From: Candidatus Aramenus sulfurataquae
GTDB taxonomy: Archaea > Thermoproteota > Thermoprotei_A > Sulfolobales > Sulfolobaceae
Length of the DNA: 64,000 nucleotides
NCBI GenBank assembly: GCA_000565255.1
Contig: ASRH01000001.1
Span: forward strand, 124,001-188,000
Direction: 5' to 3'
Shown here: positions 34,689 through 44,094 of the stretch, piece after piece
Position numbering within the stretch: the first letter of the stretch is position 1
Layout of the letters: each line of letters starts with the position of its first letter
Made by a program: the position numbers and the translations under genes
The notes under the pieces: model-generated
Databases searched by the model: none
Seen by the model: only the letters and a program-made list of their open reading frames with translations
Told to the model about the DNA's origin: nothing

Positions 34689-35888
34689 ATGTCTAAATGG
34701 GAAAGGTTTCTCTCTAAGGAAACGGCCCTACTAAAAACCTCGGAAATAAGGGACCTACTTAAGCTGACCGAGGGGAAAAACGTCATCAGCTTTGCTGGGG
34801 GACTACCTGACCCTTCCACTTTCCCAGCAGAAGACATAAAGAACATATCCGATTACGTCCTATCAAATTACGCCTCTAGAGCTTTACAGTATTCAGCCAC
34901 TGCTGGGATTCCGGAGCTCAGACAACAGCTGGTGAACCTCTCAGCCCAGAGGGGAATAACTGGCATAGACGAGGACAACATCTTCGTAACGGTGGGGAGC
35001 CAAGAGGCCCTATTTATGCTTTTCAATTTGTTTGTAGATCCAGGAGATCACGTATTTGTTGAGTCGCCGTCCTATTTGGCAGCACTTAACATATTGAGAG
35101 CCAGGAGCCCCAACTTCCACGGCATACCCCTTACTGAAAATGGACCAGACCTTGACGTGCTAGAGAGCGACTTGAGAAAACTTAAGTCAGAGGGGAAGAA
35201 GCCGAAGTTGCTTTACATTATTCCTACCGCGCAGAACCCTGGAGGCACAACGCTGTCCCTCGCAGGAAGGAAGAGGGTATTGGAACTCGCTTCAGAATAC
35301 GACTTCCTAGTTGTGGAAGACGACGCTTATGGTTTCCTGGTGTTTGAGGGCGACAGTCCACCTCCAATCAAGGCCCTAGACAAGGAGGGAAGAGTAATAT
35401 ACACAGGGACCTTTAGCAAGATACTTGCTCCAGGCTTTAGATTGGGCTGGATTGTCGCAGACAAGGACATAATCCACGAAGTGGAACTCTACAAGCAAAA
35501 CGTTGACCTCCACACCCCTTCCTTCACTCAGTTTATAGCAGCAGAGGCCATAAGGAGAAACGTAATCCAGAACAACCTCCCCAAGATTAGGTCGCTCTAC
35601 AAGAGGAAAAGAGACGTAATGCTTCAAGCAATTGAGGAGCACTTCCCAAAGGACGCCAAGTGGAGCAAACCAGTGGGAGGAATGTTCGTGTTCACTTGGC
35701 TCTCTAAGCAAAAGGACACGTTAAGCTTGTTGCCGAGGGCCTTGGAGAGGGGAGTAGCATACGTTCCTGGGTCCAGCTTCTACTACGACTACTCTGGCAG
35801 AAACACAATGAGGATAAACTTCAGCTTCCCAACTGAGGAGCAAATTAGAAAGGGAATCGAAATATTAGGTCAACTACTTAAAGAGTAA
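34689..35888 (+). CDS. PLP-dependent aminotransferase, LysN/2-aminoadipate type
   Basis: 399 aa, fold type I. PLP-binding lysine in [15 protein letters not shown] (about residue 240), substrate-arginine motif MRINFSFP near the C-terminus, cofactor contacts in VTVGSQEAL and the [11 protein letters not shown] loop. The N-terminus [14 protein letters not shown] is characteristic of the LysN/ARO8-like group, which acts on 2-aminoadipate and also on aromatic or branched substrates. Sulfolobales make lysine via the LysW route, so a lysine role is plausible. An AT-box lies about 27 bp upstream. It overlaps the convergent gene by 19 bp. Confidence 0.85.
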   Translation: MSKWERFLSKETALLKTSEIRDLLKLTEGKNVISFAGGLPDPSTFPAEDIKNISDYVLSNYASRALQYSATAGIPELRQQLVNLSAQRGITGIDEDNIFVTVGSQEALFMLFNLFVDPGDHVFVESPSYLAALNILRARSPNFHGIPLTENGPDLDVLESDLRKLKSEGKKPKLLYIIPTAQNPGGTTLSLAGRKRVLELASEYDFLVVEDDAYGFLVFEGDSPPPIKALDKEGRVIYTGTFSKILAPGFRLGWIVADKDIIHEVELYKQNVDLHTPSFTQFIAAEAIRRNVIQNNLPKIRSLYKRKRDVMLQAIEEHFPKDAKWSKPVGGMFVFTWLSKQKDTLSLLPRALERGVAYVPGSSFYYDYSGRNTMRINFSFPTEEQIRKGIEILGQLLKE

Positions 35889-36751
35889 AGCTCCACGGCC
35901 TTTTTTAGAGCCTTCTTCACGTCTACTATGACCCCGTTCTTTGGGGTAGGAATTGCGGAGATTACGTCGTCCGCGTACCCTACGTTCTCCTCAAACAACT
36001 TGTCGGTTACTTCCCTGTTTAGGAAAGGAATAACATCGTCCCTTGGGAGCGGGGGCACAAACAACGGGTTCTTTGGTACTATGGCAGGCCAGGAGTTGAG
36101 AAACTTTGGAATAACTATCTTTCCGTTGTCCTTCACTAGGGAATCGGCTACTGCTCTAGCCCATCCCCTCATTGTAGATACGACTATCACGTCCCATTTC
36201 TTATCGCTTTTCTTTATCTTTTGCGCGTAAGGTAGCCTTACGTCCTCGTCTGAGTATATCCCCAAAGTAGCTGAGTCTTTGAGGGCTAGGTAGGTTAGCA
36301 GTGCCGTAAGACCTGAGCCCAAGATTAGGACTTCCTTTCCCTCTGCATACTCCTTGATCTGCAATGCCACGGAAGCAAATGGGTAGAGCAAAAACTTGTC
36401 AGGCGGATTTTCGGGCAGCGTCACTATAGAGTCCAAAGGCACATTGGCCTTCTCGACCAAGAGGCCGTTAATTTCAGTCCCTATGCCCCCGTACTTGGGG
36501 GAATACGGAAGAACCAAGACTGTCTTCCCTTTCAGTCCCTCGTCAACGCTTAACCCTACTTCATCTACTTTCCCTATCCCTATGCTGCCTATTATTGTCC
36601 AAGGTCTTGCCCAGAGAAAACCCACAAATATAGAGTTTTCTATGGCACTCAGTAGTACCCTTTGGGGGGTGATCGATACAAAGTCCTCTTCTATAGGCCT
36701 CTCCACAACGTCAGCTGGAATAATACCTTGGTTGAACAGAATTGATATCAT
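35870..36751 (-). CDS. MDR (alcohol dehydrogenase-like) protein without zinc ligands
   Basis: About 293 aa from the ATG at 36749-36751 (MISILFNQG). A longer reading would run into the promoter and the divergent gene. The N-terminal half resembles the GroES-like domain of medium-chain dehydrogenases ([32 protein letters not shown]). The second half starts with a Rossmann-like strand-turn ([18 protein letters not shown]). No catalytic or structural cysteine cluster is seen, and the nucleotide loop is unusual. Either a zinc-free reductase or a degenerate paralogue. It shares its promoter region with a helix-turn-helix gene. Confidence 0.6.
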   Translation of the reverse strand: MISILFNQGIIPADVVERPIEEDFVSITPQRVLLSAIENSIFVGFLWARPWTIIGSIGIGKVDEVGLSVDEGLKGKTVLVLPYSPKYGGIGTEINGLLVEKANVPLDSIVTLPENPPDKFLLYPFASVALQIKEYAEGKEVLILGSGLTALLTYLALKDSATLGIYSDEDVRLPYAQKIKKSDKKWDVIVVSTMRGWARAVADSLVKDNGKIVIPKFLNSWPAIVPKNPLFVPPLPRDDVIPFLNREVTDKLFEENVGYADDVISAIPTPKNGVIVDVKKALKKAVELYSLSS

Positions 36752-36772
36752 CCCTTTGAAATCGATTGGACA

Positions 36773-36785
36773 TCTTTTAAGTTTT
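36773..36785. promoter_or_regulatory. Shared AT-rich promoter of the MDR-like and HTH genes
   Basis: CTTTTAAGTTTTA is about 25-30 bp from both starts, the ATG at 36751 (minus) and the GTG at 36803 (plus). It can be read as a TATA box on either strand. Confidence 0.45.
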
Positions 36786-36802
36786 AAGGGATAAGTTATG
36801 AT

Positions 36803-37156
36803 GTGAAGGCTGTCCATAACCTAAGCAAGGAAGCCAGGGAGGAGATAATATCCATACTTTTGGCCAACAGGAACAAGAAGGTGCTTGCGGAGGAGCTCGG
36901 AGTTAGCCCAGCTGCCATAACCAAATTCGCCTATGGGAGAACTCATCCGAGCGACGAAACCCTACTTAGGGCCTTGGAAATAGCAGACGAAGAGGAAAGG
37001 AGGAAGATACTCCACGTTATCGTGAACGACTTGATTACGAGCTTAATGGAGGTAATTGAGGATAACCCAAAGGTAGCTGAGGAAAAAATAGACGACCTAA
37101 AAAGAGTAGTTAACGAGATAGAGAAGAAGCACCTAACTTCTCTTGGGTTCGTATAA
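36803..37156 (+). CDS. XRE-like helix-turn-helix DNA-binding protein
   Basis: 117 aa from a GTG start. The helix-turn-helix lies in KKVLAEELGVSPAAITKFAYGRTHPSDETLLRAL (about residues 27-60). The C-terminal half is a long charged helix (ITSLMEVIEDNPKVAEEKIDDLKRVVNEIEKKHL), probably for dimerisation. A likely regulator of itself and of the divergent MDR-like gene. Convergent overlap of 24 bp with the next gene. Confidence 0.78.
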   Translation: MKAVHNLSKEAREEIISILLANRNKKVLAEELGVSPAAITKFAYGRTHPSDETLLRALEIADEEERRKILHVIVNDLITSLMEVIEDNPKVAEEKIDDLKRVVNEIEKKHLTSLGFV

Positions 37157-37519
37157 TGGGCAGGCTATGCACAGCCCAGGGAACTTGGAAACGACAACCC
37201 TCTTAGTTCCATCCTGATTGAACGATATCACATCTGTAGGTATGCCAACCTTTTCAGGGTCACTGATATTCCAAGCGTTACAACTGTCGTTGATGACGTG
37301 TTTACATGTCTTTGACTTCCATATTCCTTGAGATTCAGCTATTCTCAGCCAACTTATTGCCTTGTTTATACTGTTTAGCTCCTCCTGGATTTTCTTGAAC
37401 GAGTCTACGTCGAGTTGTTCGTGTGACTTTATTTCCTCTTCTATCTTCTTAATTTCTTCTTCTAGCTCTGAAGGCGACACGAGTATAACGCTTGGTTTCA
37501 AGTTTTCTTCAACGCTCAT
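37133..37519 (-). CDS. Hypothetical protein with coiled coil and four cysteines
   Basis: About 128 aa from the ATG at 37517-37519 (MSVEENLKP). The N-terminal half is a predicted coiled coil (ELEEEIKKIEEEIKSHEQLD...). The C-terminal half carries cysteines in KTCKHVINDSCNAW and LCIACPLY, a spacing compatible with a metal site. Not recognised. Divergent from the DUF2192-like gene. Confidence 0.6.
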   Translation of the reverse strand: MSVEENLKPSVILVSPSELEEEIKKIEEEIKSHEQLDVDSFKKIQEELNSINKAISWLRIAESQGIWKSKTCKHVINDSCNAWNISDPEKVGIPTDVISFNQDGTKRVVVSKFPGLCIACPLYEPKRS

Positions 37520-37574
37520 GACCTCATGCTTATTTGGTATCCTTTTTAAGGTGAAATACATATAGATTCATGGA

Positions 37575-38279
37575 TTGGATATGGTCAAGGAGATCTACAA
37601 GGACAGAGTGAAGACGTTAACTGACATCTGGGGAGTAGTAGTCACCAAGTGGAAAGATTTAAATAGAGAAACACTCGTTGAAATTTTAAAAGAAAGCTAT
37701 GAAAAAAACAACATCAAGCCCCTAAGGGGCTTTAAGTCCACGAACTTGTACGAAAAGGAACTTATTAGCCTTTACGTGGTTGGGAAGGAGGGACTAGGAC
37801 TTTACGATGAGTACATGGAGCTATTTAACACTCTCCTATCTCCAGAAGAAAAGTACGAGGAAATAGCGAAGGTTATCCCAGAGTCACCAGAGAAGTCGTT
37901 TGAGTTAGCTGGACAGGACAAGGATGTTCTGGCGAGAGCGCTTAGGCTGATCTTCACTGAGGTAATATTTTCCTTCGCAGATGAGGAGAAGCTAATAAGG
38001 GCTTTGAAGGCCTTGGGCTCGTCGCAGAACGACGCCATACAACATACTGCGAAAAGCTTTTCACGTTTCTATACTGCGTTTAAGTTGGCGGAAGAAATAG
38101 CTGAGGGGATAATTAGGGACAAGATGAACTACATTGCCATGAAAAAGGCTATATCTATCAAGATAGGGTTTGACTACCCGTTGCCCAAGTCCAATTACGT
38201 GGCGTTGATATCACAGGAAGTCTTCAACGTCAAACCCAAGATTATAAAAAAGATCCTTGAACTGTCCACTATACAATGA
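37575..38279 (+). CDS. Conserved archaeal helical protein, DUF2192-like
   Basis: 234 aa, all-helical, cytoplasmic. It begins [20 protein letters not shown]; an ATG two codons in, at 37581 (MVKEIYKD), is an alternative start. The family assignment to DUF2192 is from memory and uncertain. No catalytic motif is visible. It lies upstream of the CBS-domain regulator on the same strand, separated by 38 bp that contain the regulator's own TATA-like box. Confidence 0.6.
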   Translation: MDMVKEIYKDRVKTLTDIWGVVVTKWKDLNRETLVEILKESYEKNNIKPLRGFKSTNLYEKELISLYVVGKEGLGLYDEYMELFNTLLSPEEKYEEIAKVIPESPEKSFELAGQDKDVLARALRLIFTEVIFSFADEEKLIRALKALGSSQNDAIQHTAKSFSRFYTAFKLAEEIAEGIIRDKMNYIAMKKAISIKIGFDYPLPKSNYVALISQEVFNVKPKIIKKILELSTIQ

Positions 38280-38284
38280 TAGAA

Positions 38285-38294
38285 GTTTTTAAGT
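38285..38294 (+). promoter_or_regulatory. TATA-like box for the CBS-domain regulator
   Basis: GTTTTTAAGT centred 28 bp upstream of the ATG at 38318, fitting a leaderless transcript. Confidence 0.5.
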
Positions 38295-38317
38295 ATTCTT
38301 GCTAATTATAATTTTGT

Positions 38318-39220
38318 ATGCAGAATCTATCGGCTACTCAAAGAGAGATTCTACTGGCGTTGACAGAGCTTTACAATAGGGAAAAGAAAATGATAAAAAG
38401 CAAGGAAGTAGCCGACATGATAAACAAGGACGAGGGGACAGTGAGAAACATAATCCTCAGTCTGAAGGTACTTGGACTAGTGGAGTCTAAGCCTGGGCCC
38501 AAGGGAGGTTACTTGCCCACCCTGAAGGCCTACGAGTTCATAAAGAACCCGTCAGTAGCCCCAATAATGGACAAACTGAGCCTCTACAGGGGAAACGTAG
38601 AGACGGACATAAAGGTGGACAACATAGAGTTGTTAGACATAACTAACCCATCAGGGAATAGGGTGATATTAAAGGTAAATGGTGACTTGAGGAAGATCAG
38701 ACCAGGAGACTCACTAAGGTTTGGCCCAACCCCCTACAGCAGGCTTGTCTTGGAGGGAGTAGTAATACACGCGGACGACATGAGGAAGGAAATTGTAATG
38801 GACGTAAAGAGGATGATAAGTGTCCCCAAGGAGAAGGTAAAGAACATCATAGGTAAAAAGCTAGTTACCTTAAAGCCAGATATGACTTTGAAGGAAGCGT
38901 CCATGATACTGTACAAGGAGGGTATAAGAGGTGCACCGGTCATTTCTGAGGGTGAGAAAATAGTTGGTATAATAACTACGGCAGACATAATAAAGGCCTT
39001 CTTTGAAGATAACAACGAGGCTAAGGTCAAGGACTACATGAAAACCGACGTGATAACCATCAACGAGGACGAGGACGTGTTAGAGGCAATCAGGAAAATG
39101 GTCATCTACAACGTAGGCAGGCTACTTGTAGTGGACTCAATGGGGAGACTCGTCGGAATAGTGACCAGAACTGACATATTAAAGTCGATAGCAGGACTAG
39201 AAGGTCTATGGGGAGTATGA
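38318..39220 (+). CDS. Winged-helix transcriptional regulator with paired CBS domains
   Basis: 300 aa. The N-terminal winged helix (EVADMINKDEGTVRNIILSLKVLGLVESKPGPKGGY, about residues 25-60) is followed by a middle beta-rich domain. Two CBS domains then form a Bateman module (VTLKPDMTLKEASMILYKEGIRGAPVI; VITINEDEDVLEAIRKMVIYNVGRLLVVD). CBS pairs usually sense adenosyl compounds, so DNA binding may respond to nucleotides. Overlaps the JAMM gene by an ATGA. Confidence 0.87.
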   Translation: MQNLSATQREILLALTELYNREKKMIKSKEVADMINKDEGTVRNIILSLKVLGLVESKPGPKGGYLPTLKAYEFIKNPSVAPIMDKLSLYRGNVETDIKVDNIELLDITNPSGNRVILKVNGDLRKIRPGDSLRFGPTPYSRLVLEGVVIHADDMRKEIVMDVKRMISVPKEKVKNIIGKKLVTLKPDMTLKEASMILYKEGIRGAPVISEGEKIVGIITTADIIKAFFEDNNEAKVKDYMKTDVITINEDEDVLEAIRKMVIYNVGRLLVVDSMGRLVGIVTRTDILKSIAGLEGLWGV

Positions 39221-39549
39221 AAGAAAGGTGCGGAGTGATTATAGGCGACTCGTTTTACGAGGTCAAAAATGTCTCTGACAGAGAAGACGAATTTGAAATG
39301 GATCCTCAACAACTTTACTCCCTTTTAAGTAAGGGAGAGCTTAGGGCGATAGTGCACACTCACAGCTTTTCTTGCATGCCGAGCGACAAGGACCTTCAAG
39401 GGATGAGAGCGTGGAAAGTGCCGTGGATAATAGTGTCTAGGGAGTGCGTGAAGACTTTCCAAGCTTCAGACCTCGGTGTATTTGAGGTCGATGTTAATTC
39501 CCTTCTCTTTAAGAAACTCCATGACCTTGCCGTGAAGCTTCTTAAGTAA
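39217..39549 (+). CDS. JAB/MPN (JAMM-type) metalloprotease-like protein
   Basis: About 110 aa from the ATG at 39217, which overlaps the preceding TGA (ATGA); an ATG three codons upstream is possible. The JAMM-like zinc signature HTHSFSCMPSDKDL (HxH...S-x2-D) is present near residue 47, with the spacing of the short prokaryotic JAB proteins. Such proteins cleave isopeptide or peptide bonds, for example after ubiquitin-like modifiers. No modifier gene is adjacent. The last 84 bp overlap the convergent helicase gene. Confidence 0.72.
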   Translation: MKERCGVIIGDSFYEVKNVSDREDEFEMDPQQLYSLLSKGELRAIVHTHSFSCMPSDKDLQGMRAWKVPWIIVSRECVKTFQASDLGVFEVDVNSLLFKKLHDLAVKLLK

Positions 39550-42090
39550 CTCTCTCTTATCCTCTGCTAACACCACATCCGCATACTCCTTGATTATTAT
39601 CCCATGAGCAAAGGGACTCGGGATCCTGTTTGGCCCTATTACCTCTACCTTCACGTTACCCTCTTGAACGTCCCTTACTATCTTAATTGCGTTTTGAATG
39701 TCCATGTAATCCTCTAGGATCTCCCTTATCGTCTCCTTCAGGACAGGAAAGTCCTTGTACTCCCTCACTACCTCAAGGAGCGCCTCAGAGTTAAGTTGTC
39801 TCCTGTCGGGGTTAGTCTCCTTACCTTTATACCTCTTCAATAACATGAAAGAGCGCTCAGCGGTCTGCCTAAATCTCCTCTTCAACATTTCCGTCCTTAC
39901 GATAACCTTACTGAGCAGGTCGTACATCTCCTCTGGCTTTATTTCGTTAAATATGTTACCTATATCATAATTTACTATACCTGGGAGAGTTAAGATAAAG
40001 CCGTTGTCGGTAACAGAGACCCTTACATCTGTGTTAAGCTTGTCGCTGAGCACAGACGCCAGTGCCCTAGAGAGCGCGTCTAGCGCTCTCCTACCATAGA
40101 GGGTGTGGAAAATGAAGTTCCTCCTATCCTCTTCATCATCATATATCTCAATAAGTATGGTCTTCTCGTTGGGAACTTTGCCCCCAGTGAAGTAAAACTC
40201 CTCAAGTACGTATTCGTAGACCGAGTAAGCCACGTTCCTGTTAACGTCATAGTTCTTGACAATATAATCGATTATCTCTTCCTCCCTTTTGCCTTCCCTT
40301 ATCATCTCCGCTATTTTACCCCTAAATGCGCTAACTTGGATTGCTGAATCAATAGCTAAAGGCAACATCTCGGAGAACCAGCTTGGCACTGTGGGTCTCT
40401 GACCTTCAGCTGGTTTAACTATCACCTTGTTCCCTCTGCTACCAATGAACTCAAACGTCCTGCCTCCAAGAACGAAAATGTCGCCTGGAGACAATATCTC
40501 TACAAATTCCTCTTCCAAGTTTCCTACGTACTTGTTCTCCTCCGTAAAGACGGGTATGAGGGGCTCATCCGGTATTGTACCGCTGTTTGTGTAGAATATC
40601 ATCCTCGCCCCCCTCTTTGGCTTTAGCGTTTTTCCGTCTTCCCTTACCTTGGAGTAAACGTTCCTGCTCTCCAACTCGTACTTACCCGTAAGGTAGTTTA
40701 AGACGCTCTCGTAGTCCCCCATGCTCAATTCAGAGAAACTGTAGGATTTCCTCAAAATGTTGTACAACTCGTCCTTGCTCGTCTTGCCCATTAGCGTTGA
40801 GGCGACAATCAGCTGAACCAGAACGTCCAGAGAGTTTTTGGGTATGTGGACCTTATCGATTTTCCTCTCTCTTGCTAGCTTGGCTAAGACCGTGCACTCG
40901 ACTAGGTCGTCCCTGTCCACCACTATTATCCTACCCTTACTAGTGCTCCTTATGTGATGCCCTGCCCTACCAAGCCTTTGTAAGAGCCTACTCACGCTCT
41001 TTGGACTTCCCAGCAGAAGGACTAGGTCTATGTATCCAATGTCTATCCCCAACTCCAGGCTGGTTGAGGACACAACTACCTTCAATTTCCCTTCCTTTAG
41101 CTTACTCTCGATCTCAAGTCTGAGGTCCCTGCTTAGGCTACTGTGATGTGCACCAACCATGTCTGCGTCAAAGAGCTTCTCTTGTTCTATGATCTTTCTG
41201 AGCTTATAGGACACCCTCTCAGCAGCACTCCTAGTATTTGTAAAGACCAAGATAGTTCTGTGCTTGTTTATCTCAGAAATCATGGTCTTGTATATCCCCT
41301 CGCTTATTTCGCTTTCCGAAGCGTGAACTAAGTCCTTTACTGGAGAGATTACCTTGATGTCCAGCCCCTTTACGAACCTCGCGTCCACAATCTTACACTC
41401 CCTCTCATTTCCTACCAAGAACTTCGCTACTTCCTCCAGAGGCGATATCGTTGCGCTGAGTCCTATCCTAACTACTTCGTTCTTAGCAAGGAGGTTCTGG
41501 TAAAGCTCTAGGAAACCGGATAGGTAAGCTCCACGCTTGGTATTGGCTAGTTCGTGTATCTCGTCGACCACGATCCATTTAGCCTCACTTAACCTTTGGC
41601 TAAACTTGGGTGAAGTTAACGATATGGCGAAGGACTCTGGGGTGGTTATCAAAATATGCGGTGGTTCCTTGAGCATTTTCTGCTTCTGGTAAGAAGTAGT
41701 GTCGCTCGTTCTTATGCCAACCCTGATCTTTTGCGGTATGTTAGCCCTTTGGTAGATTTCGTTAAGGGGTTCCATTAGGTTCTTGTACATGTCGTTGTTT
41801 AACGCCCTCAATGGCGATATGTAAATGACATATACTTTGTCCTCTAGCTCCCCCTTTTCTGCTAGCTCCAAAAGGGTGTCTAAAATGCCAAGGAAGGCTG
41901 AGAGGGTTTTCCCTGTCCCGGTGGGGCTGGAGATGAGGGTATTTACTCCCCTTTTTATGAGTGGGATTGCCCCCCTCTGGGGAGGAGTAAACGTCTTGTA
42001 CTTTTCCTTGAACCACTCGGCTACGTAAGGCCTCAGAAGGGAGAAGATATACTCGTCGTTGTACTGCTCCTTGACGTACTCAATCATCAC
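39466..42090 (-). CDS. Lhr-type superfamily 2 helicase (Hel112/aLhr2-like)
   Basis: 874 aa from a GTG (ATG is the next codon). Helicase motifs: Walker A SSPTGTGKT (about residues 54-62), motif Ia ISPLRALNND, DEIH box VVDEIHEL, SATISP, and motif VI QRLGRAGHH. A winged-helix and Lhr-specific C-terminal domain follow. Orthologues sit next to the ups pilus genes in Sulfolobales and have been linked there to DNA processing after UV damage. It is followed on the same strand by the glycosyltransferase, ParB-like and endonuclease III genes. Confidence 0.9.
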   Translation of the reverse strand: MMIEYVKEQYNDEYIFSLLRPYVAEWFKEKYKTFTPPQRGAIPLIKRGVNTLISSPTGTGKTLSAFLGILDTLLELAEKGELEDKVYVIYISPLRALNNDMYKNLMEPLNEIYQRANIPQKIRVGIRTSDTTSYQKQKMLKEPPHILITTPESFAISLTSPKFSQRLSEAKWIVVDEIHELANTKRGAYLSGFLELYQNLLAKNEVVRIGLSATISPLEEVAKFLVGNERECKIVDARFVKGLDIKVISPVKDLVHASESEISEGIYKTMISEINKHRTILVFTNTRSAAERVSYKLRKIIEQEKLFDADMVGAHHSSLSRDLRLEIESKLKEGKLKVVVSSTSLELGIDIGYIDLVLLLGSPKSVSRLLQRLGRAGHHIRSTSKGRIIVVDRDDLVECTVLAKLARERKIDKVHIPKNSLDVLVQLIVASTLMGKTSKDELYNILRKSYSFSELSMGDYESVLNYLTGKYELESRNVYSKVREDGKTLKPKRGARMIFYTNSGTIPDEPLIPVFTEENKYVGNLEEEFVEILSPGDIFVLGGRTFEFIGSRGNKVIVKPAEGQRPTVPSWFSEMLPLAIDSAIQVSAFRGKIAEMIREGKREEEIIDYIVKNYDVNRNVAYSVYEYVLEEFYFTGGKVPNEKTILIEIYDDEEDRRNFIFHTLYGRRALDALSRALASVLSDKLNTDVRVSVTDNGFILTLPGIVNYDIGNIFNEIKPEEMYDLLSKVIVRTEMLKRRFRQTAERSFMLLKRYKGKETNPDRRQLNSEALLEVVREYKDFPVLKETIREILEDYMDIQNAIKIVRDVQEGNVKVEVIGPNRIPSPFAHGIIIKEYADVVLAEDKRELLKKLHGKVMEFLKEKGINIDLKYTEV

Positions 42091-42140
42091 AAAGAAAATA
42101 GCTTACCAACCGAATAAAAAGACTTGTATCAACGGTATTT

Positions 42141-43517
42141 TCACTTATTAAGAAGCTCTGAAAAGAACGCGAAAAGATACCCAGCGGAATAGTAGGCAAG
42201 CCAGAGGCCACTTATAAACTCTTGCTTGAGGAAAAAGGAGACTGAGGCAAGCAGGAAGTAGAAGCCAAACACACCTATGATGTAAATTGCCTTTGTTTTT
42301 GTTATTTTCCCCTTTGGCGTTACAACGTAAGTCCTCCTCCCGCTAAAGGCCTTAAATATACTGATCAAGATAAAGGGCGATATGGCAACGCTATATGACG
42401 ACAATTTTCCTAGGCTTCTCAAGCTCTCTACTAACTTCATGCCTAGCTTCCTAGCGACATATACGAAGCTATAAACGTAAGACCCTAGAGCCAGGAGCCA
42501 TATTACAATTATTGGCGAGTTGAGGGGATCACCTTTCCCTATAAAGCCGTAGACCGAGAGGACAAGGGCGGACACAAACGTTATGGCGAAGGGAAAGTAC
42601 TGCATGAGGAAAAGGAACATATCTACCTTTCTGAGTAACCCTACGTTACTCTTAACTAAGTCCCTGAACCTCCTTATGAGCACTTCCGTACTGCCCATGG
42701 CCCATCTGGTCTGTTGAACGTAAAAGGCGTAGAAGTTGTCCGGCACCTCAACTTGCACAGGGGAGTTTGAGGAACATATCCTCTTCCCCCTCCGTATTAG
42801 CCTTGCGCCAATCTCGAGGTCGTCTTGAATCATGGTGTAGTCCCACTCGCCCACCTCTTCTATAGCCTTTCTCTTGAACATTGTACCACAACCCACAGGG
42901 AAAACCTTGAACCCTACCCTGTCCCTTCCGTTGAGAATCGAGTAGTCTGCCACCAGCGTCGAGACAAGAAGCCCCTTGGCTAACCTCGAGTAACTGTTCT
43001 TAGTGTAGCCAATCCAGTTCATAGTAACTGCGTCGCAACCGTAGCCCAGCATGTGAGCGTAAGCCCTCTTAAGCGAGTCCTTGTCCAGTCTGGCGTCGAC
43101 GTCTAGAGTTATGACTAGTTCTCCCCTGGACTTCTGAAACCCATAGGCAAGTGCACCGCTTTTGTATCCCTTCTTTTCCTTTCCTTCTCTATTGTACAAT
43201 CTCACTTCCAATCCCTGTGGGATCCTCAACGAGTTTAGCATCTTGTTGAAGTACTCCCTATCGTCATCCGAGATGATTATTACCTCCATTTTGCTCTTGT
43301 CCCACTCCACTTGGCTTAGATTGTCAAGCAGCCCTTGTATGACGTCAACGCTTTCTCCCTTGGTGGGCACCAGTATCGATATGAAAGGGTAATCCTTAAT
43401 GGTAACAGAGTCGTAATACCTACTTTTTCCCAGATAGAAGAAGATAAATTGATACAAAAGTACTAGAGACGGAATTATAAATAGTAGGACCTGCAATATT
43501 ACGTCAAATAAGCTCAT
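42141..43517 (-). CDS. Membrane glycosyltransferase, family 2 (cellulose-synthase-like)
   Basis: 458 aa. One N-terminal membrane helix (DVILQVLLFIIPSLVLLYQFIFFYL) is followed by a GT2 domain with SILVPTKGE, IISDDD, LDVDARLD (DxD metal site), QDDLEIG, and QQTRWAMG (Q-x-x-R-W acceptor/processive motif). Four to five C-terminal membrane helices follow. It belongs to the block next to the ups genes, where it may help make the cell-surface glycans recognised during species-specific aggregation. It overlaps the ParB-like gene by 14 bp. Confidence 0.87.
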   Translation of the reverse strand: MSLFDVILQVLLFIIPSLVLLYQFIFFYLGKSRYYDSVTIKDYPFISILVPTKGESVDVIQGLLDNLSQVEWDKSKMEVIIISDDDREYFNKMLNSLRIPQGLEVRLYNREGKEKKGYKSGALAYGFQKSRGELVITLDVDARLDKDSLKRAYAHMLGYGCDAVTMNWIGYTKNSYSRLAKGLLVSTLVADYSILNGRDRVGFKVFPVGCGTMFKRKAIEEVGEWDYTMIQDDLEIGARLIRRGKRICSSNSPVQVEVPDNFYAFYVQQTRWAMGSTEVLIRRFRDLVKSNVGLLRKVDMFLFLMQYFPFAITFVSALVLSVYGFIGKGDPLNSPIIVIWLLALGSYVYSFVYVARKLGMKLVESLRSLGKLSSYSVAISPFILISIFKAFSGRRTYVVTPKGKITKTKAIYIIGVFGFYFLLASVSFFLKQEFISGLWLAYYSAGYLFAFFSELLNK

Positions 43518-44094
43518 CTAGAGTTACTAGACGTGAGGGGATAATAAATTCATACATATGTCTGGTAGTCTTAGGAGGAAATCTCAGACCTCTCTTGGCA
43601 ATATCCACCACGTAGTCTTTAGATAGGGAAGGTGGTTCAAACCCCTTTTCGGGGTTTTTCGTTACCCTTATTCCTAGTTGGGCTAGACTTTCCTCGATCC
43701 AGTGCATTTTCCACAGCAAAGAATAAGGAGAAAACGAGCACACCCTATGGCCCAAGAAGTCGATGCAAACTTCTCCCTCACCCTCAAATTTAGACATGAA
43801 ACCGTTAGGAACCTTACCGTACACTTCCCTGAACCATTTACCTACTCTTATTCTCTCGTCCTTGTAGTCCAACAATATTGCCGGGATCTTCCTTATGCCT
43901 AGGATTTTCGCTGAGTAGTACCTATGATGACCATCTAAGATGACTAAGGAGTTCTTATCCACTATAATTGGGTGCATCGCCTTGTGGTTTTTCATATTGG
44001 AGATGGTCTGTAAGAGCTTATTCCTTATAACGTCCTCATGGGGAACTAGGCTATCTACCTCTAAACTCTGTATTGTAATATCGGCAGCACTCAC
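43504..44094 (-). CDS. ParB-fold protein resembling free serine kinase SerK
   Basis: 196 aa from a GTG start, 44 bp inside the end of the endonuclease III gene. Usually called ParB-like. PHE at residues 18-20 (catalytic Glu position in SerK), DGHHR at 54-58 and PPKTTRH at 173-179 match the archaeal ADP-dependent serine kinase family, as does the C-terminal LDELI. There is no helix-turn-helix of a true ParB partition protein. Possible roles are O-phosphoserine synthesis for cysteine or serine metabolism, or a nuclease-like function in the ups context. Which is correct is open. Confidence 0.75.
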   Translation of the reverse strand: MSAADITIQSLEVDSLVPHEDVIRNKLLQTISNMKNHKAMHPIIVDKNSLVILDGHHRYYSAKILGIRKIPAILLDYKDERIRVGKWFREVYGKVPNGFMSKFEGEGEVCIDFLGHRVCSFSPYSLLWKMHWIEESLAQLGIRVTKNPEKGFEPPSLSKDYVVDIAKRGLRFPPKTTRHMYEFIIPSRLVTLDELI

